Part shown: piece by piece, positions 9,403 through 18,065 of the stretch
Layout of the letters: the number at the start of each line of letters is the position of its first letter
Numbering within the stretch: position 1 is the stretch's first letter
Source of the DNA: WHSW01 sp963769945
GTDB taxonomy: Bacteria; Actinomycetota; Thermoleophilia; Solirubrobacterales; 70-9
Reading direction: 5' to 3'
Length of the DNA: 64,000 bases
Assembly (NCBI GenBank): GCA_963769945.1
Contig: CAVYOA010000016.1
Span: 72,581-136,580 of the forward strand
Notes under the pieces: generated by a model
What the model was told of the DNA's origin: nothing
The model's database searches: none
Seen by the model: the letters and a program-made list of their open reading frames with translations, nothing else
Made by a program: the position numbers and the translations under genes

Positions 9403-11072
9403 CAGCGCTCGAGCTCTCCGTCCGCGTTTCTGCGTTCGACCAGGACACTCACCGGGAGGCCTTCATAGGTCGGTATATCGGGATTATCGGGATTGGCGAT
9501 GCCCTCCTCGATCGTTGCGCAGGGAGGCTGATAGCCGCGCTCCTCGATGTAGTAGCTGTCTGACGTCCACCACATCGTCGCGACCAGCTCGGGCCGCAGC
9601 CCTGCCTCTCGGCTGAAGATCTCGCTCTCGATGCCGAACTGGTCGGCCATCGCGCCGAAGCCCGCTCGGTCGGTGCCCCAGAACGGAGTCTCGAGCACGA
9701 TGATGGTCGCGAGTTTGACGCCGTCGGCCCTGGCGGCACCGAGCATGTCCTCCCACAACGAATTGGAGCGCGGCTCGCCGACCACGTAGCCGCGCTTGTC
9801 GGCGATCGTCAGCGCTCGGGGGTGGATCAGGTCGTTGGGGCGGTCGCCGGGAAGCTCCACCTTCACGGTCTTGAACCAGCCGAGGCTGCCGGCGGTGACA
9901 TTGAGCATCACTGCCCCGCAGAGGATCGCTATCCCGGCCGCGCTGGCCCATGCCCGTGTGGTCGTCCCGATCCAGCCTGTCGCGATCACAGCAACGAAAA
10001 CGACGAGCGGCAGCGTGTAGCGCGGGTCGTGGACCGAGAGCAGCGTCATGGCCAGGTAGCCAACGACCACTCCGGCGACGATCTCGGCCACGAACGGCCG
10101 ACGTAGTCGCGCCAGGCACGAGATCAGGCCGACGGCGAACAGCGTCAACAGCGGCAGCAGATACTGCGTGTTGACGGCGGCCCAGCCGTACCAGGCGAGG
10201 CTCTCGAGCGTAAACCGCCGTTCGCCACCAAAGGTCCAGCCGAACGCCTGCGTCCAGGCGTCGGTGGAACCCACCGTCGCCTCGCGCGAGAGCTGAACGT
10301 ACTCGTTGAAATGGATCAGGTAGTAGGGGCCCGCAACGACGAGCGTGGCCGCCGCCAGCAGCGCGAGATTACGACCCTGGCGCCAGCCGCCCCGCGACAA
10401 CATCACTGCGATCGGGCCGAGCAGGAAGATCGGCGCAGGTGTCTTGATCAGCATCGCGAGGCCGATCATCGCGCCGGCTAGCACCACCTGACGAGTGCGG
10501 CGAAAGTTGTCGGAGGCGAGCAGCGCCCATGTCGCAAAGGCAACGATCGCGGCCAACGGCGCATCGATCAGGTAGACGTGAAAGAGCTGCATGATCATCG
10601 GCGAGCCGAGCGCGAAGATCGCGGCCAGGACCCCCGCGAGCCGCCCGAAGACGAGGCTCCCGGTCAGATAGCAACCGGCTGCGAGCAGGGGGACGAAGAT
10701 CAGGTTGAGGAAGATCGGCCCCCAGTCGTAGACGGGAAGGCCGACGAGCTCGGTGACGCCGCCGATCGTGCGCACCAGGGGCGGATAGGAGAACACGCTC
10801 CCCGACTCCCAAGTGAGCGGCGCGAGCAGGTCGCCACCGGCAAGGCTCTCGCTGAGGTCGATCGCCTCGAGCAGGTGGCGCCCCGGGTCGCCGCCGCCCG
10901 GGAGCCTGTTGTCGGTGAGAATCCACCAGGCCGAGAAGGCGATGAACAGCGCGGCGGCGACCGCGACCGCCTTCGCCTCCGGGCTGCGCGGGCGCCGAGC
11001 CCACTCGGCGATCGACATCCGGGTCGTGCTCCACCGGCCCGCGGACGGAGCCCGTTGCGCGTCGTCGAGCAC
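9381..11072 (-). CDS. GT-C type membrane glycosyltransferase, inverted paralogue
   Basis: 563 residues, uninterrupted. After a hydrophilic start comes a first span (about 35-52), then the loop DNRLPGGGDPGRHLLEAI and repeated spans with YPPLVRTIGGVTEL and LLSVHDPRYTLPLVVFVAVIATGWI. It aligns over its whole length with the gene at 2596-4206 (for example GGWRQGRNLALLAAATLVVAGPY against GGWRQWRNLALAVLAAAVVAAPY in shorter pieces), including the soluble C-terminal domain ending ERWCDFLDQ. PMT_2/ArnT-like activity at the outer membrane face is expected; the sugar is unknown. Together with the copy at 2596 it flanks the 4-9 kb block, so the block is bounded by inverted paralogues. Confidence 0.78.
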   Translation of the reverse strand: MLDDAQRAPSAGRWSTTRMSIAEWARRPRSPEAKAVAVAAALFIAFSAWWILTDNRLPGGGDPGRHLLEAIDLSESLAGGDLLAPLTWESGSVFSYPPLVRTIGGVTELVGLPVYDWGPIFLNLIFVPLLAAGCYLTGSLVFGRLAGVLAAIFALGSPMIMQLFHVYLIDAPLAAIVAFATWALLASDNFRRTRQVVLAGAMIGLAMLIKTPAPIFLLGPIAVMLSRGGWRQGRNLALLAAATLVVAGPYYLIHFNEYVQLSREATVGSTDAWTQAFGWTFGGERRFTLESLAWYGWAAVNTQYLLPLLTLFAVGLISCLARLRRPFVAEIVAGVVVGYLAMTLLSVHDPRYTLPLVVFVAVIATGWIGTTTRAWASAAGIAILCGAVMLNVTAGSLGWFKTVKVELPGDRPNDLIHPRALTIADKRGYVVGEPRSNSLWEDMLGAARADGVKLATIIVLETPFWGTDRAGFGAMADQFGIESEIFSREAGLRPELVATMWWTSDSYYIEERGYQPPCATIEEGIANPDNPDIPTYEGLPVSVLVERRNADGELERWCDFLDQ

Positions 11073-11167
11073 GGCGCGATGCTAGCGGGGGCGATTTCTG
11101 GGGAGTCCCAAGGCGGTACGTCGCTGTCGTCGGGATTCTGCGCCTGGCCGTTGAGCTGGGACCGGGC

Positions 11168-11972
11168 TCAATGCTCGAGCACGAGCCCGAGGAACTGTCT
11201 GCGTGCGCGCTTGCTGGGGTTGCCGAGGACCTCGGCCGGCGGGCCCTCCTCGACGATCGACGCCGTCGTCCATGAACACGACCCGGCTGGGCGACGTCGC
11301 GGGCGAAGTCCGATCTCGTGGGTGACGACGATCATCGTCATCCCCTCGTGCGGCGAGCTCGCGCATCACGTCGAGCACCTCCTTGACCAGCTCCGGGTCG
11401 AGGGCGCTTGTGACCTCGTCGAAGAGCATCACGTGCGGGTCCATGGCGAGCGCACGGGCGATCGCCACCCGCTGCTGCTGACCGCCTGAGAGGCGGTCGG
11501 GGTACTCGTCGATCTTGTCGGTCGAGCCCGACCCGGTCGAGCAGCACCTCGGCCTTCTCGCGGGCCTCGGCGTAGCTGCGGCCGAGGACCTTCTCCTGCG
11601 CGATGACCGACGTTGCTCGAGCGCCGACTTGTGCGGGAACAGGTTGAACTGCTGAAAGACGATCCCGACCCGGCGGCGGACGAAGTCGAGATCTACCGCA
11701 CGCTCGCGGCGTGCGGACGGGTGATCTCACTGCCCTCGAGCAAGATCCGGCCCTCCTCGGGCGGCTCGAGCAGGTTGATGCAGCGAAGCAGCGTCGACTT
11801 GCCCGAGCCGCTGGGCCCGATCACGCAGACGACCTCGCCGCGCGTTGACCTCGACGTTGACTCCGCGGAGCACCTCGAGCTGGCCGAAGCGTTTGCAGAC
11901 GTTGTCGAGGTACGAGCATCGGGCCGTCGCCGGGTACCGCCGCCGATCAGCGGCCTGGTCTGCCGCGGCCAT
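11168..11972 (-). CDS. polar amino-acid ABC transporter ATPase (many frame breaks)
   Basis: A GlnQ/HisP-like ATPase can be read only by switching frames. YLDNVCKRFGQLEVLRGVNVEV opens it from ATG 11972 (in shorter runs), then Walker A IGPSGSGKSTLLRCINLLEPPEEG in another frame, VLGRSYAEAREKAEVLLDRVGL in a third, and Walker B region MAIARALAMDPHVMLFDEVTSALDPELV, split across frames, towards the end; the tail PPAEVLGNPSKRARRQFLGLVLEH stops at 11168. At least five indels are needed. Every motif is present and in order, so decay must be very recent or the sequence is poor here. It would energise import by the permease just upstream, whose stop lies 3 bases before this start. Confidence 0.6.
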
Positions 11973-11975
11973 GCC

Positions 11976-12779
11976 TCACGCCCCCGCCATCCCGGTCGCC
12001 GGCGGCCCCGACGGCTCGGCTTTGTCGTCGGCTTCCGAAGCTGCCCTGCGCTGCGCGTCTTCGCCTGGTCGCGCGCGATCAGCCAGTCGACCAAGCGTGC
12101 CAGCGGGATCGTGACGATCAGAAACAGGACCGCCCCCAGCACCAGCGCCGAGCCGTTGAGCTGCTCGGTCTGGATGTCGAACCCGACCTGGACCACCTCG
12201 AGCGCCCCGAGTATGCCGACGAGCGAGGTGTCTTTCATCAGGGCGATGAAGTCGTTCAGCAGCGGCGGGATCACCTTGCGCACCGCCTGGGGGACGATCA
12301 CGAATCTCATCGCCTGGCCGTGGCTCATCCCGAGCGAGCGGGCCGCCTCGGTCTGGCCCCGCGGTACCGCCTCGATCCCGGCCCGATAGACCTCGGCCAT
12401 GTAGGCGCCGTAGGTGAGAGTCAGGCCCATCACACCCCACCAGAAGGGCGATGTCTCGCCCAACCAGCGTGGGTAGCCCGAGTTCTCTCGGGATCACGCC
12501 CTCGAACTGCGCGGCGGACAGAAAGCCTGAGAGGAGCAGAAGCACCAGCAGCAGCGGCACTCCGCGAAAGATGTCGATGTAGGCGATGGTGAGAAAGCGC
12601 ACCGGCGCCAGCGCTTTCCCCGGCAGCTGGCGCAGCAACGCCAGCACGAGACCCCAAGCAAGCGACAGAACCCCCGAAATGATCGACAACTTGAGCGTCA
12701 GCCAGAACCCTTCGAGAACGCGCCCGAGCTCGTCGCCCATGACGCCGAAGTCGAAGTAGTAGTTGATGATGAATTCCAT
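11976..12779 (-). CDS. polar amino-acid ABC transporter permease (HisM/GlnP type)
   Basis: About 267 residues, ATG at 12779. The first 105 residues (LEGFWLTLKLSIISGVLSLAWG, DIFRGVPLLLVLLLLSGF) read in one frame; from about 12470 the protein continues in another (WWGVMGLTLTYGAYMAEVYRAG). The cytoplasmic coupling loop EAARSLGMSHGQAMRFVIVPQA and VIPPLLNDFIALMKDTSLV are diagnostic for the His/Glu/Gln permease family. The end probably returns to the first frame near 12070 and stops at 11976. It forms the channel of the importer together with the ATPase downstream and the binding protein upstream. A hairpin terminator precedes it. Confidence 0.72.
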   Translation of the reverse strand: MEFIINYYFDFGVMGDELGRVLEGFWLTLKLSIISGVLSLAWGLVLALLRQLPGKALAPVRFLTIAYIDIFRGVPLLLVLLLLSGFLSAAQFEGVIPRELGLPTLVGRDIALLVGCDGPDSHLRRLHGRGLSGRDRGGTAGPDRGGPLARDEPRPGDEIRDRPPGGAQGDPAAAERLHRPDERHLARRHTRGARGGPGRVRHPDRAAQRLGAGAGGGPVSDRHDPAGTLGRLADRARPGEDAQRRAASEADDKAEPSGPPATGMAGA

Positions 12780-12824
12780 GCGTCTCCTCTGCTCGGATCG
12801 GGCGAGGCTAACCGCTCTCCAGCT

Positions 12825-12851
12825 AAAGAAAAGGGGCGCCGTCGGCGCCCC
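12825..12851 (-). terminator. rho-independent terminator between binding protein and permease
   Basis: On the minus strand an 8-bp perfect stem GGGGCGCC/GGCGCCCC with a GAC loop is followed by TTTTCTTT. It lies 28 bases after the stop of the binding-protein gene and 46 bases before the permease start. Such a leaky terminator inside an ABC operon is a known way of making more binding protein than membrane components. Confidence 0.85.
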
Positions 12852-12878
12852 TCCCTTCGCTGCTGTCGCCGGTTGCCG

Positions 12879-13733
12879 CTAATCGTCGGTGAGCAGCTCG
12901 TTCGTACCGCTCGAGCACCGCGGGGGCGGCTCGCCGCCGAAATACGTCTCGTACAACTCCGCCATCGTGCCGTCTTCCTTGATCGTCGCGAGCGCTTCGT
13001 TCATCGCCTCGCGTAGGGCGTCGTTGTCCGGTGCCACTGCGAATCCGAACAGGTCCTCGCCGGGAATCTCCTCGACGATCTCCATGCCGCCCTGCTTCTC
13101 GACCGCGACCGCGGCGACCGCCTGGTCGATCAGCGCCGCGTCCACCTGGCCGGTCAGCAGCGCGGTGATCGCGTTCGTGCCCTCGGGGAAACCGCGCACC
13201 TCGGAGGCGTCGGTCTCCTCGTTGGCGAACTCCTCCTGGACGGTCCCGTCCTGGGTGCCGACAATGGCGCCGCCGAGGTCGTCGACCGAGGCGATGTCCG
13301 AGCCCTCGGCGACCAGAAGCGCGCTCGAGCTCAAGTAGTAGGGATCGGTGAAATCGACGACGTTCTCCCTGCCCGCAGTGATCGTCGACGCGGCGGCTGC
13401 GGTGTCGAACTGACCGGCCGCCACGTCGCGGAAGATCGTCTGGAACCCGGTGTCCTGGAACTCCACCTCGCAGGCCGAGATTCTCGCCGATCGCGTTCAG
13501 CACCTCGACGTCATAGCCGTGGCGTCAGGGGGCTGGCCGTCCGCGAAGGGCGGATACGGGGTGTCGAGCCCGATGAACAGCGTGCCCTCGGTGATCAGGC
13601 CGAGGTCCTCGGTGCCGGCCTCGGTGGTCGCCTCGCCGCCGCTCCTCCTCCTCATCGTCGCCGCACCCTGTTGCGACGAAGGCCGTCAGCCTGAGCGTGA
13701 GCGCCGCGACCATCACCAACAAACGCGATTCAT
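12879..13733 (-). CDS. polar amino-acid ABC transporter substrate-binding lipoprotein (frame breaks)
   Basis: The bulk of the mature protein (VEFQDTGFQTIFRDVAAGQF, AASTITAGRENVVDFTDPYY, AALIDQAVAAVAVEKQGG, ending FGGEPPPRCSSGTNELLTDD) is in one frame up to about 13470. It is a SBP_bac_3 family protein, which captures amino acids outside the membrane. The N-terminal part lies in other frames: TEGTLFIGLDTPYPPFADG near 13580, and a hydrophobic stretch ending FVATGC GDDEEEE near 13650-13710, which looks like a lipobox. Indels near 13480 and 13650 are required, and probably one just after the start. The most likely start is ATG 13733. The order binding protein, terminator, permease, ATPase is typical. 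Confidence 0.68.
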
Positions 13734-13786
13734 ACGAGTGCTTCCTCTCTGTTGTTCGTTGCGCTTCGTCGGATATCAGTAGGTTC

Positions 13787-14443
13787 ATCGCGCCCGGCCA
13801 AGAGACAGTACAGCCGATCGCGACGCCCGCCTCGCACTCGAAGGCGATCCCGTGCTCGGCTTGCCAGCGCTCCAGCACCCAGCGCTCGCCGGCGCGGTCG
13901 ATGTCGTCGAGAATCACGGTGCGCGTCGGCGGCAGCCTCGGTGCGAGCACCGGCAGGGCCGGATATCGCGATCGCTCCGAGTCACCGGCAGGCGCCGGCG
14001 GGCCGTCGACCAAGAGCAGCTCGACGCCGCTGCCGGGCAACTCGGCGAGCGCGCTGCGCGCGTACCAGCAGCAGCCCCGCGGCGGCCACCGGATCCGTTT
14101 CGAGCGGCGCCTCGACGATGCAGACGTGGTCAGCGAGCCCTTCGGCGGCGATTCGAGACCGGCCCAGCGCGACCCAGCCGGGGTCGTGCTCGAGCGAGTA
14201 GAGCCTGCCCGACCCCCGGTCGCGCAGCAGGCGCCCGATCAGGATCGTGCTCACGCCCGAGCCACATTCGACGATCATGTCGCGGCCGGCGTCAACCTCG
14301 CTGAGCACTATCTCGAGTGCGGCTTGATCCAGCGACCAGGCGTCGATCTCAAGCGCCGGACCGGCTTCGAGCGCCGACGCCAGCAGCGGAAGTGTGCGCG
14401 ACGGTTCAGGGCCGGGCGGGTGCTTCACCGACTCGCGAGCCAC
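13787..14443 (-). CDS. class I SAM methyltransferase-like protein (frameshifted, 3' end uncertain)
   Basis: ATG at 14443; the N-terminal 130 residues carry the SAM motif MIVECGSGVSTILIGRLLRD and LYSLEHDPGWVALGRSRI, as in Methyltransf_24-type proteins. Near 14060 the frame changes and the chain continues as LAELPGSGVELLLVDGPP and PTRTVILDDIDRAGERWVLERW. The frame then runs without a stop into the binding-protein gene, so another indel must hide the end; candidate stops are at 13787 and at 13730. The start overlaps the end of the upstream phosphodiesterase gene by 19 nt, so the two are probably co-expressed. Substrate unknown. Confidence 0.6.
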
Positions 14444-16026
14444 TCGGCCGGCTCGCCATCGACATCGGCGAGTTCGACGCCGAGACGGGCTGCCAGCGTG
14501 GCGCCGAAGTCGATGCTGCGAAGCGCGGGTTTGTGGCCCGCCCCGATTCCCGGGCCGCGGGCGAGGAGCATCCCCTCGGGGCGATGATCACCCGTGCGCC
14601 AGAGGTCGTAGCGACCGTGGATCAATCCCGTCTTGGCCGACCAGATCGTGTTCACGGGATGATCGTGGTTCCACTCGAGAAAGAGATCGGGCAGGGCGTC
14701 GACCTCTGAGCGTCGATACATCTGCGCGGTCGGGATCACGGCGTTGATAACCGGCTCACCGGTTTCGACGTTGACAAGCTCGAGCAGCGCCTCGCTGAGC
14801 TCGGCGCAGGCTCGCTCGTACTCGGCCCCAGGCTCCACCACTCCCGCGCTCTCGCGGCCGCGCAAATTGATCCTCACCCCGCCGTAGACGGTGTTGTTGG
14901 GCGCCACGAACCAGCGCTGGCCGGTCCAGTCGTACTCGCCCACCGTTCCCCACCAGTTGTTCAGCTGGCGCCGCTTGATTGCCTGGCGCAGCATGGCCGC
15001 GGCCGCTGGCGCGCCACGGCGCCGGGCTCGCGAGGGAAGCGAAAGCAGCGCTCGCTTGACCGCGCGCGCCGCAGCGCTGCCGCCTAGCCCGTGATCGGCG
15101 TGGTCGTCGAGACGGCGCAGCACCTCTTCGAGCAGGTGGCTCGCGTCGTGATGTGAAGTCATGCCGTGGCTCAGCAGCAGCACGAAGGTCGTCTCGGGCC
15201 CGCAGCGGTCGAGATGCTCGGCCACGGCCGCGTCGAGGCGCTCGTAGATGCGTACCAGTGGATCGTCGAGCTCTGCCGCAGCCGCCGGATCGTGGCGCGG
15301 GTGGGTGGTGTCGTGGTGATGCCAGAGGTGGTGGCCGGCGGCGTGGCTCTCGCCGAAGACGCAGAAGTACAGATCCCATTGCTCACGATCGAGCAGATCC
15401 AGCGATAGCTTTGTCTTTGCCTCGATTCCCGCCAGCAAGCCGGCGGTGAGCTCGCGGTCTTCCTGCGCAGTGCGAAGCAGCCCCGCCCGGGCGAAGTCAT
15501 CGTCGGGGGCGAAGTCGCGCACCGAGTAGGGATCGATCCCGAGCACCGGATGGAGCCCGTGGCGCTCGACCAGTTGCGCGACGAGACCGTCGGGGGTGCC
15601 ACGGAGGCCGTAATGGCGGTCGTGACAGCCCCATTCGGTGAGCTCGAGGCCGTTGAGCTCGCCGTCGGCGCGCCAATGCGGGACGTCGACCGACGCCACC
15701 CGCTTGCCCGCATCTGAGAGCGAGTGCCAGAACGGCCGGCCGACGAGCCCGTCGGTGTTCTTCAGCTTGTGCTCATAGGTGCTCGAGTCGACCTCGAGCC
15801 AGCAGTGGTAGCCGGCCTGGGCCGCCGAGCGGCCGGTCATCAGCGTCGGCCACAGGGCGCCGACGAAGAGGCCGAAGGGGTTCTCCATGCGCGCCTGAGC
15901 GCCGGTCCGCAGCAACTCTGCGATCGCCGGCAGGCGCCCGGCGCCGGCTAGCTCGACAGCCAGGGCCGGATCGAAGGAGTCGAGTGCGATCACGACCGTG
16001 TCGTCTGTGCGATCTGTGACGTTCAT
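14425..16026 (-). CDS. alkaline-phosphatase superfamily phosphodiesterase
   Basis: 533 residues, ATG 16026, which overlaps the stop of the upstream GT2 by 4 nt. TVVIALDSFDPALAVELAG supplies the first metal-site Asp, and LWPTLMTGRSAAQAG contains the Thr nucleophile position of the type I phosphodiesterase/nucleotide pyrophosphatase family. Further metal ligands are likely in CVFGESHAAGHHLWHHHD, LSHGMTSHHDASHLL and the C-terminal TGDHRPEGMLLARGPGI. No signal peptide is visible, so it seems to act in the cytoplasm. Members of this family cleave phosphodiester or phosphoanhydride bonds; in this context it might recycle a nucleotide-sugar or carrier intermediate, which is inference only. Confidence 0.75.
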   Translation of the reverse strand: MNVTDRTDDTVVIALDSFDPALAVELAGAGRLPAIAELLRTGAQARMENPFGLFVGALWPTLMTGRSAAQAGYHCWLEVDSSTYEHKLKNTDGLVGRPFWHSLSDAGKRVASVDVPHWRADGELNGLELTEWGCHDRHYGLRGTPDGLVAQLVERHGLHPVLGIDPYSVRDFAPDDDFARAGLLRTAQEDRELTAGLLAGIEAKTKLSLDLLDREQWDLYFCVFGESHAAGHHLWHHHDTTHPRHDPAAAAELDDPLVRIYERLDAAVAEHLDRCGPETTFVLLLSHGMTSHHDASHLLEEVLRRLDDHADHGLGGSAAARAVKRALLSLPSRARRRGAPAAAAMLRQAIKRRQLNNWWGTVGEYDWTGQRWFVAPNNTVYGGVRINLRGRESAGVVEPGAEYERACAELSEALLELVNVETGEPVINAVIPTAQMYRRSEVDALPDLFLEWNHDHPVNTIWSAKTGLIHGRYDLWRTGDHRPEGMLLARGPGIGAGHKPALRSIDFGATLAARLGVELADVDGEPAEWLASR

Positions 16027-17024
16027 CGATGTGTCCGCTCCGCTGCAGCCGCACCCTGGATCGTGGCTCGGTCCTGACGATTCTGTGCGTTCTCGTCGCT
16101 GAGCCGGTCGGAGGCGTCCGTGTAATAGAGGCAGGCAATCGCAGGCAGGGTCAGCGGGTCGCATTCGGCGGTCGCGCGCAGGAGGAAGTCCCAGTCGCCC
16201 ATTGTCCTCAGCGTCTCGTCCCATCGTGCGCGCTTGAGACCAGCGCGATGTGCGATCGCCGAGGTGTCGGCGACGTTGCTTTCGAGCACGGCGTCGGCGT
16301 CGTAGTCCTCGAGCCAGGCGCTCGGCATCTCGTGACCGCCGTGGCCGTGGTGGCGCGCGGTGTCGTCGATCACGATCGCGCCGTAGAGGACCTCGGCTTC
16401 GGGGCGCTGCTCGAAGGCCCAGGCAACCGACGTGAGCCAGTTCGGGTGCATGCGATTGTCGTCGTCGAGATAGGCGATGAGCTCGCCCGAGGCGCGGTCG
16501 AGGCCCCGGTTGCGCGCCGCGCCGGAAGAGCCGCCGTCGCCGAGCACATGGACGATCCGGGCATCGTCGAACGCCGCGACCGCGGCCGCCGTTGGCGCCG
16601 GATCGCTCTCGTCGCTGCATACGACCAGCTCCCAGTGGCGGTAGCTCTGCGCTATTACCGAGGCGATCGCGCGCGCCAGAAGATCGGCTCTCTCGCGGGT
16701 CGGGATCACGACCGAGATCAGCGGCTCACGCGTCAGCGTCGCCTGCTCGATCCATGCCATCACCGTCGCGATCCGCTGCAGGCGCTCGAGCCTCGCGAGT
16801 CGCTCCTGGTGACCGTCGAGTAGCCGCCAGACCTCGTTGATGTCGCGGCGGTAGTCACCGTCGATCGCGTCGATCTTGTCGTCAATCCATCCCAGCCGAT
16901 CCTCGAGCGCTGTGATCTGCAGCCGCGCCCGCACCCGGCTCATCACCGATCGCCGCAGCTCGCCGAGCTTGTGGGTTCGCATCGAACGCAACCTACACAG
17001 AAGGCCGATGCGGATCGACGTCAC
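16023..17024 (-). CDS. GT2 family glycosyltransferase with N-terminal coiled coil
   Basis: 333 residues, or about 319 if the ATG at 16982 is used. Residues 35-95 are highly charged with heptad-like leucines (ITALEDRLGWIDDKIDAI, HQERLARLERLQRI), probably a coiled coil. The GT2 domain follows: LISVVIPTRERADLLARAI, VVCSDESDPAP, AARNRGLDRASGELIAYLDD with the DDD metal site (AYLDDDN), and MGDWDFLLRATA as catalytic region. It heads a minus-strand unit with the phosphodiesterase and a methyltransferase. Its start is only 32 bp from the divergent cysM start. Confidence 0.85.
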   Translation of the reverse strand: MTSIRIGLLCRLRSMRTHKLGELRRSVMSRVRARLQITALEDRLGWIDDKIDAIDGDYRRDINEVWRLLDGHQERLARLERLQRIATVMAWIEQATLTREPLISVVIPTRERADLLARAIASVIAQSYRHWELVVCSDESDPAPTAAAVAAFDDARIVHVLGDGGSSGAARNRGLDRASGELIAYLDDDNRMHPNWLTSVAWAFEQRPEAEVLYGAIVIDDTARHHGHGGHEMPSAWLEDYDADAVLESNVADTSAIAHRAGLKRARWDETLRTMGDWDFLLRATAECDPLTLPAIACLYYTDASDRLSDENAQNRQDRATIQGAAAAERTHR

Positions 17025-17056
17025 GCTCCGCAGACGGCACTACACTTACTGAAGCG

Positions 17057-18022
17057 ATGGCTGAGCGAACCCTCAACCGTCCCTGCGGGGGGCGCTATGG
17101 CAACGTGATCGAGGCCGTTGGCAACACGCCGCTGGTCGAGCTCCCGCGCCTTTCGCCGAAGCCCGGCGTCAGGATCTACGCCAAGCTCGAGGGCCGCAAC
17201 CCGACCGGGTCGGTCAAGGATCGCGTCGCCAAGGCGATGATCGAGGCGGCCGAAGCCGAGGGGGCGATCGCACCGGGCCAGACGATCCTCGAGCCGACCT
17301 CCGGCAACACCGGGATCGCGCTGGCGATGATCTGCCGCCGCAAGGGCTATCCGTTCAAGGCCGTGATGCCCGACAACGTCACCGAGGAGCGCTCGCAGCT
17401 GCTGCGCATGTACGGCGCCGACATCGTCTACTCAGAAGGCCCCAAGGGTTCCAATGGCGCGGTTGAGATGGCTCTCGAGATCGCCGAGAACGACGCCTCG
17501 TACTACATGCCCTACCAGTACGGCAACGAGGCCAACCCCGGTGCCCACTACCACGGCACCGCGGTCGAGATCCTCGATGAGCTCGACTCCGTAGCCGCAT
17601 TCGTCGCCGGGCTCGGAACGGGAGGGACGCTGATGGGTGTCGGGCGGCGGCTCAAAGAGGCTGATCCCGAAACAAAGGTGGTCGCCGCCGAGCCGATGCA
17701 GGGCGAGCTCGTCTCCGGCTTGCGATCACTCGAAGACGGCTTCATTCCGCCGATCATCGACCTCTCGCTGCTCGATCGAAAGATCATGGTCTCCAACCGC
17801 GACGCGATCGTGTGGACGCAGAAGCTGCTGCATGAAGAAGGCCTGTTCGCCGGCGTCTCCGCGGGTGCGGTTGCCGCGATCTGCGTTCGCATCGCGGGCG
17901 AGCTCGACGCAGGCAACGTCGTCTTCTTGGTCCCCGACGACGGCTGGAAGTACCTGTCCTCGGGCGTATACACCACACCCGTCGAGGATCTCGAAGGAGT
18001 CGATACCACCGTCTGGTGGTAG
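17057..18022 (+). CDS. cysM: cysteine synthase, CysM type
   Basis: 321 residues, intact, of the PLP-dependent beta-replacement family. The PLP lysine is in GRNPTGSVKDR (Lys54), the phosphate/substrate loop in EPTSGNTGIALA (about 80-91) and the PLP phosphate-binding loop in GLGTGGTLMG (about 187). The C-terminal DDGWKYLSSGVY and the overall pattern resemble mycobacterial CysM, which uses O-phosphoserine and a thiocarboxylated carrier CysO rather than O-acetylserine and sulfide. The CysM assignment rests on this resemblance. A Mec-like hydrolase of the same pathway is encoded separately at 47 kb; no CysO gene is seen. It is a metabolic gene inside the glycan locus. Confidence 0.88.
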   Translation: MAERTLNRPCGGRYGNVIEAVGNTPLVELPRLSPKPGVRIYAKLEGRNPTGSVKDRVAKAMIEAAEAEGAIAPGQTILEPTSGNTGIALAMICRRKGYPFKAVMPDNVTEERSQLLRMYGADIVYSEGPKGSNGAVEMALEIAENDASYYMPYQYGNEANPGAHYHGTAVEILDELDSVAAFVAGLGTGGTLMGVGRRLKEADPETKVVAAEPMQGELVSGLRSLEDGFIPPIIDLSLLDRKIMVSNRDAIVWTQKLLHEEGLFAGVSAGAVAAICVRIAGELDAGNVVFLVPDDGWKYLSSGVYTTPVEDLEGVDTTVWW

Positions 18023-18065
18023 GCGCCCGTCACCAGCCTCTAGATCACTAGGCTCACGCGGGCTG

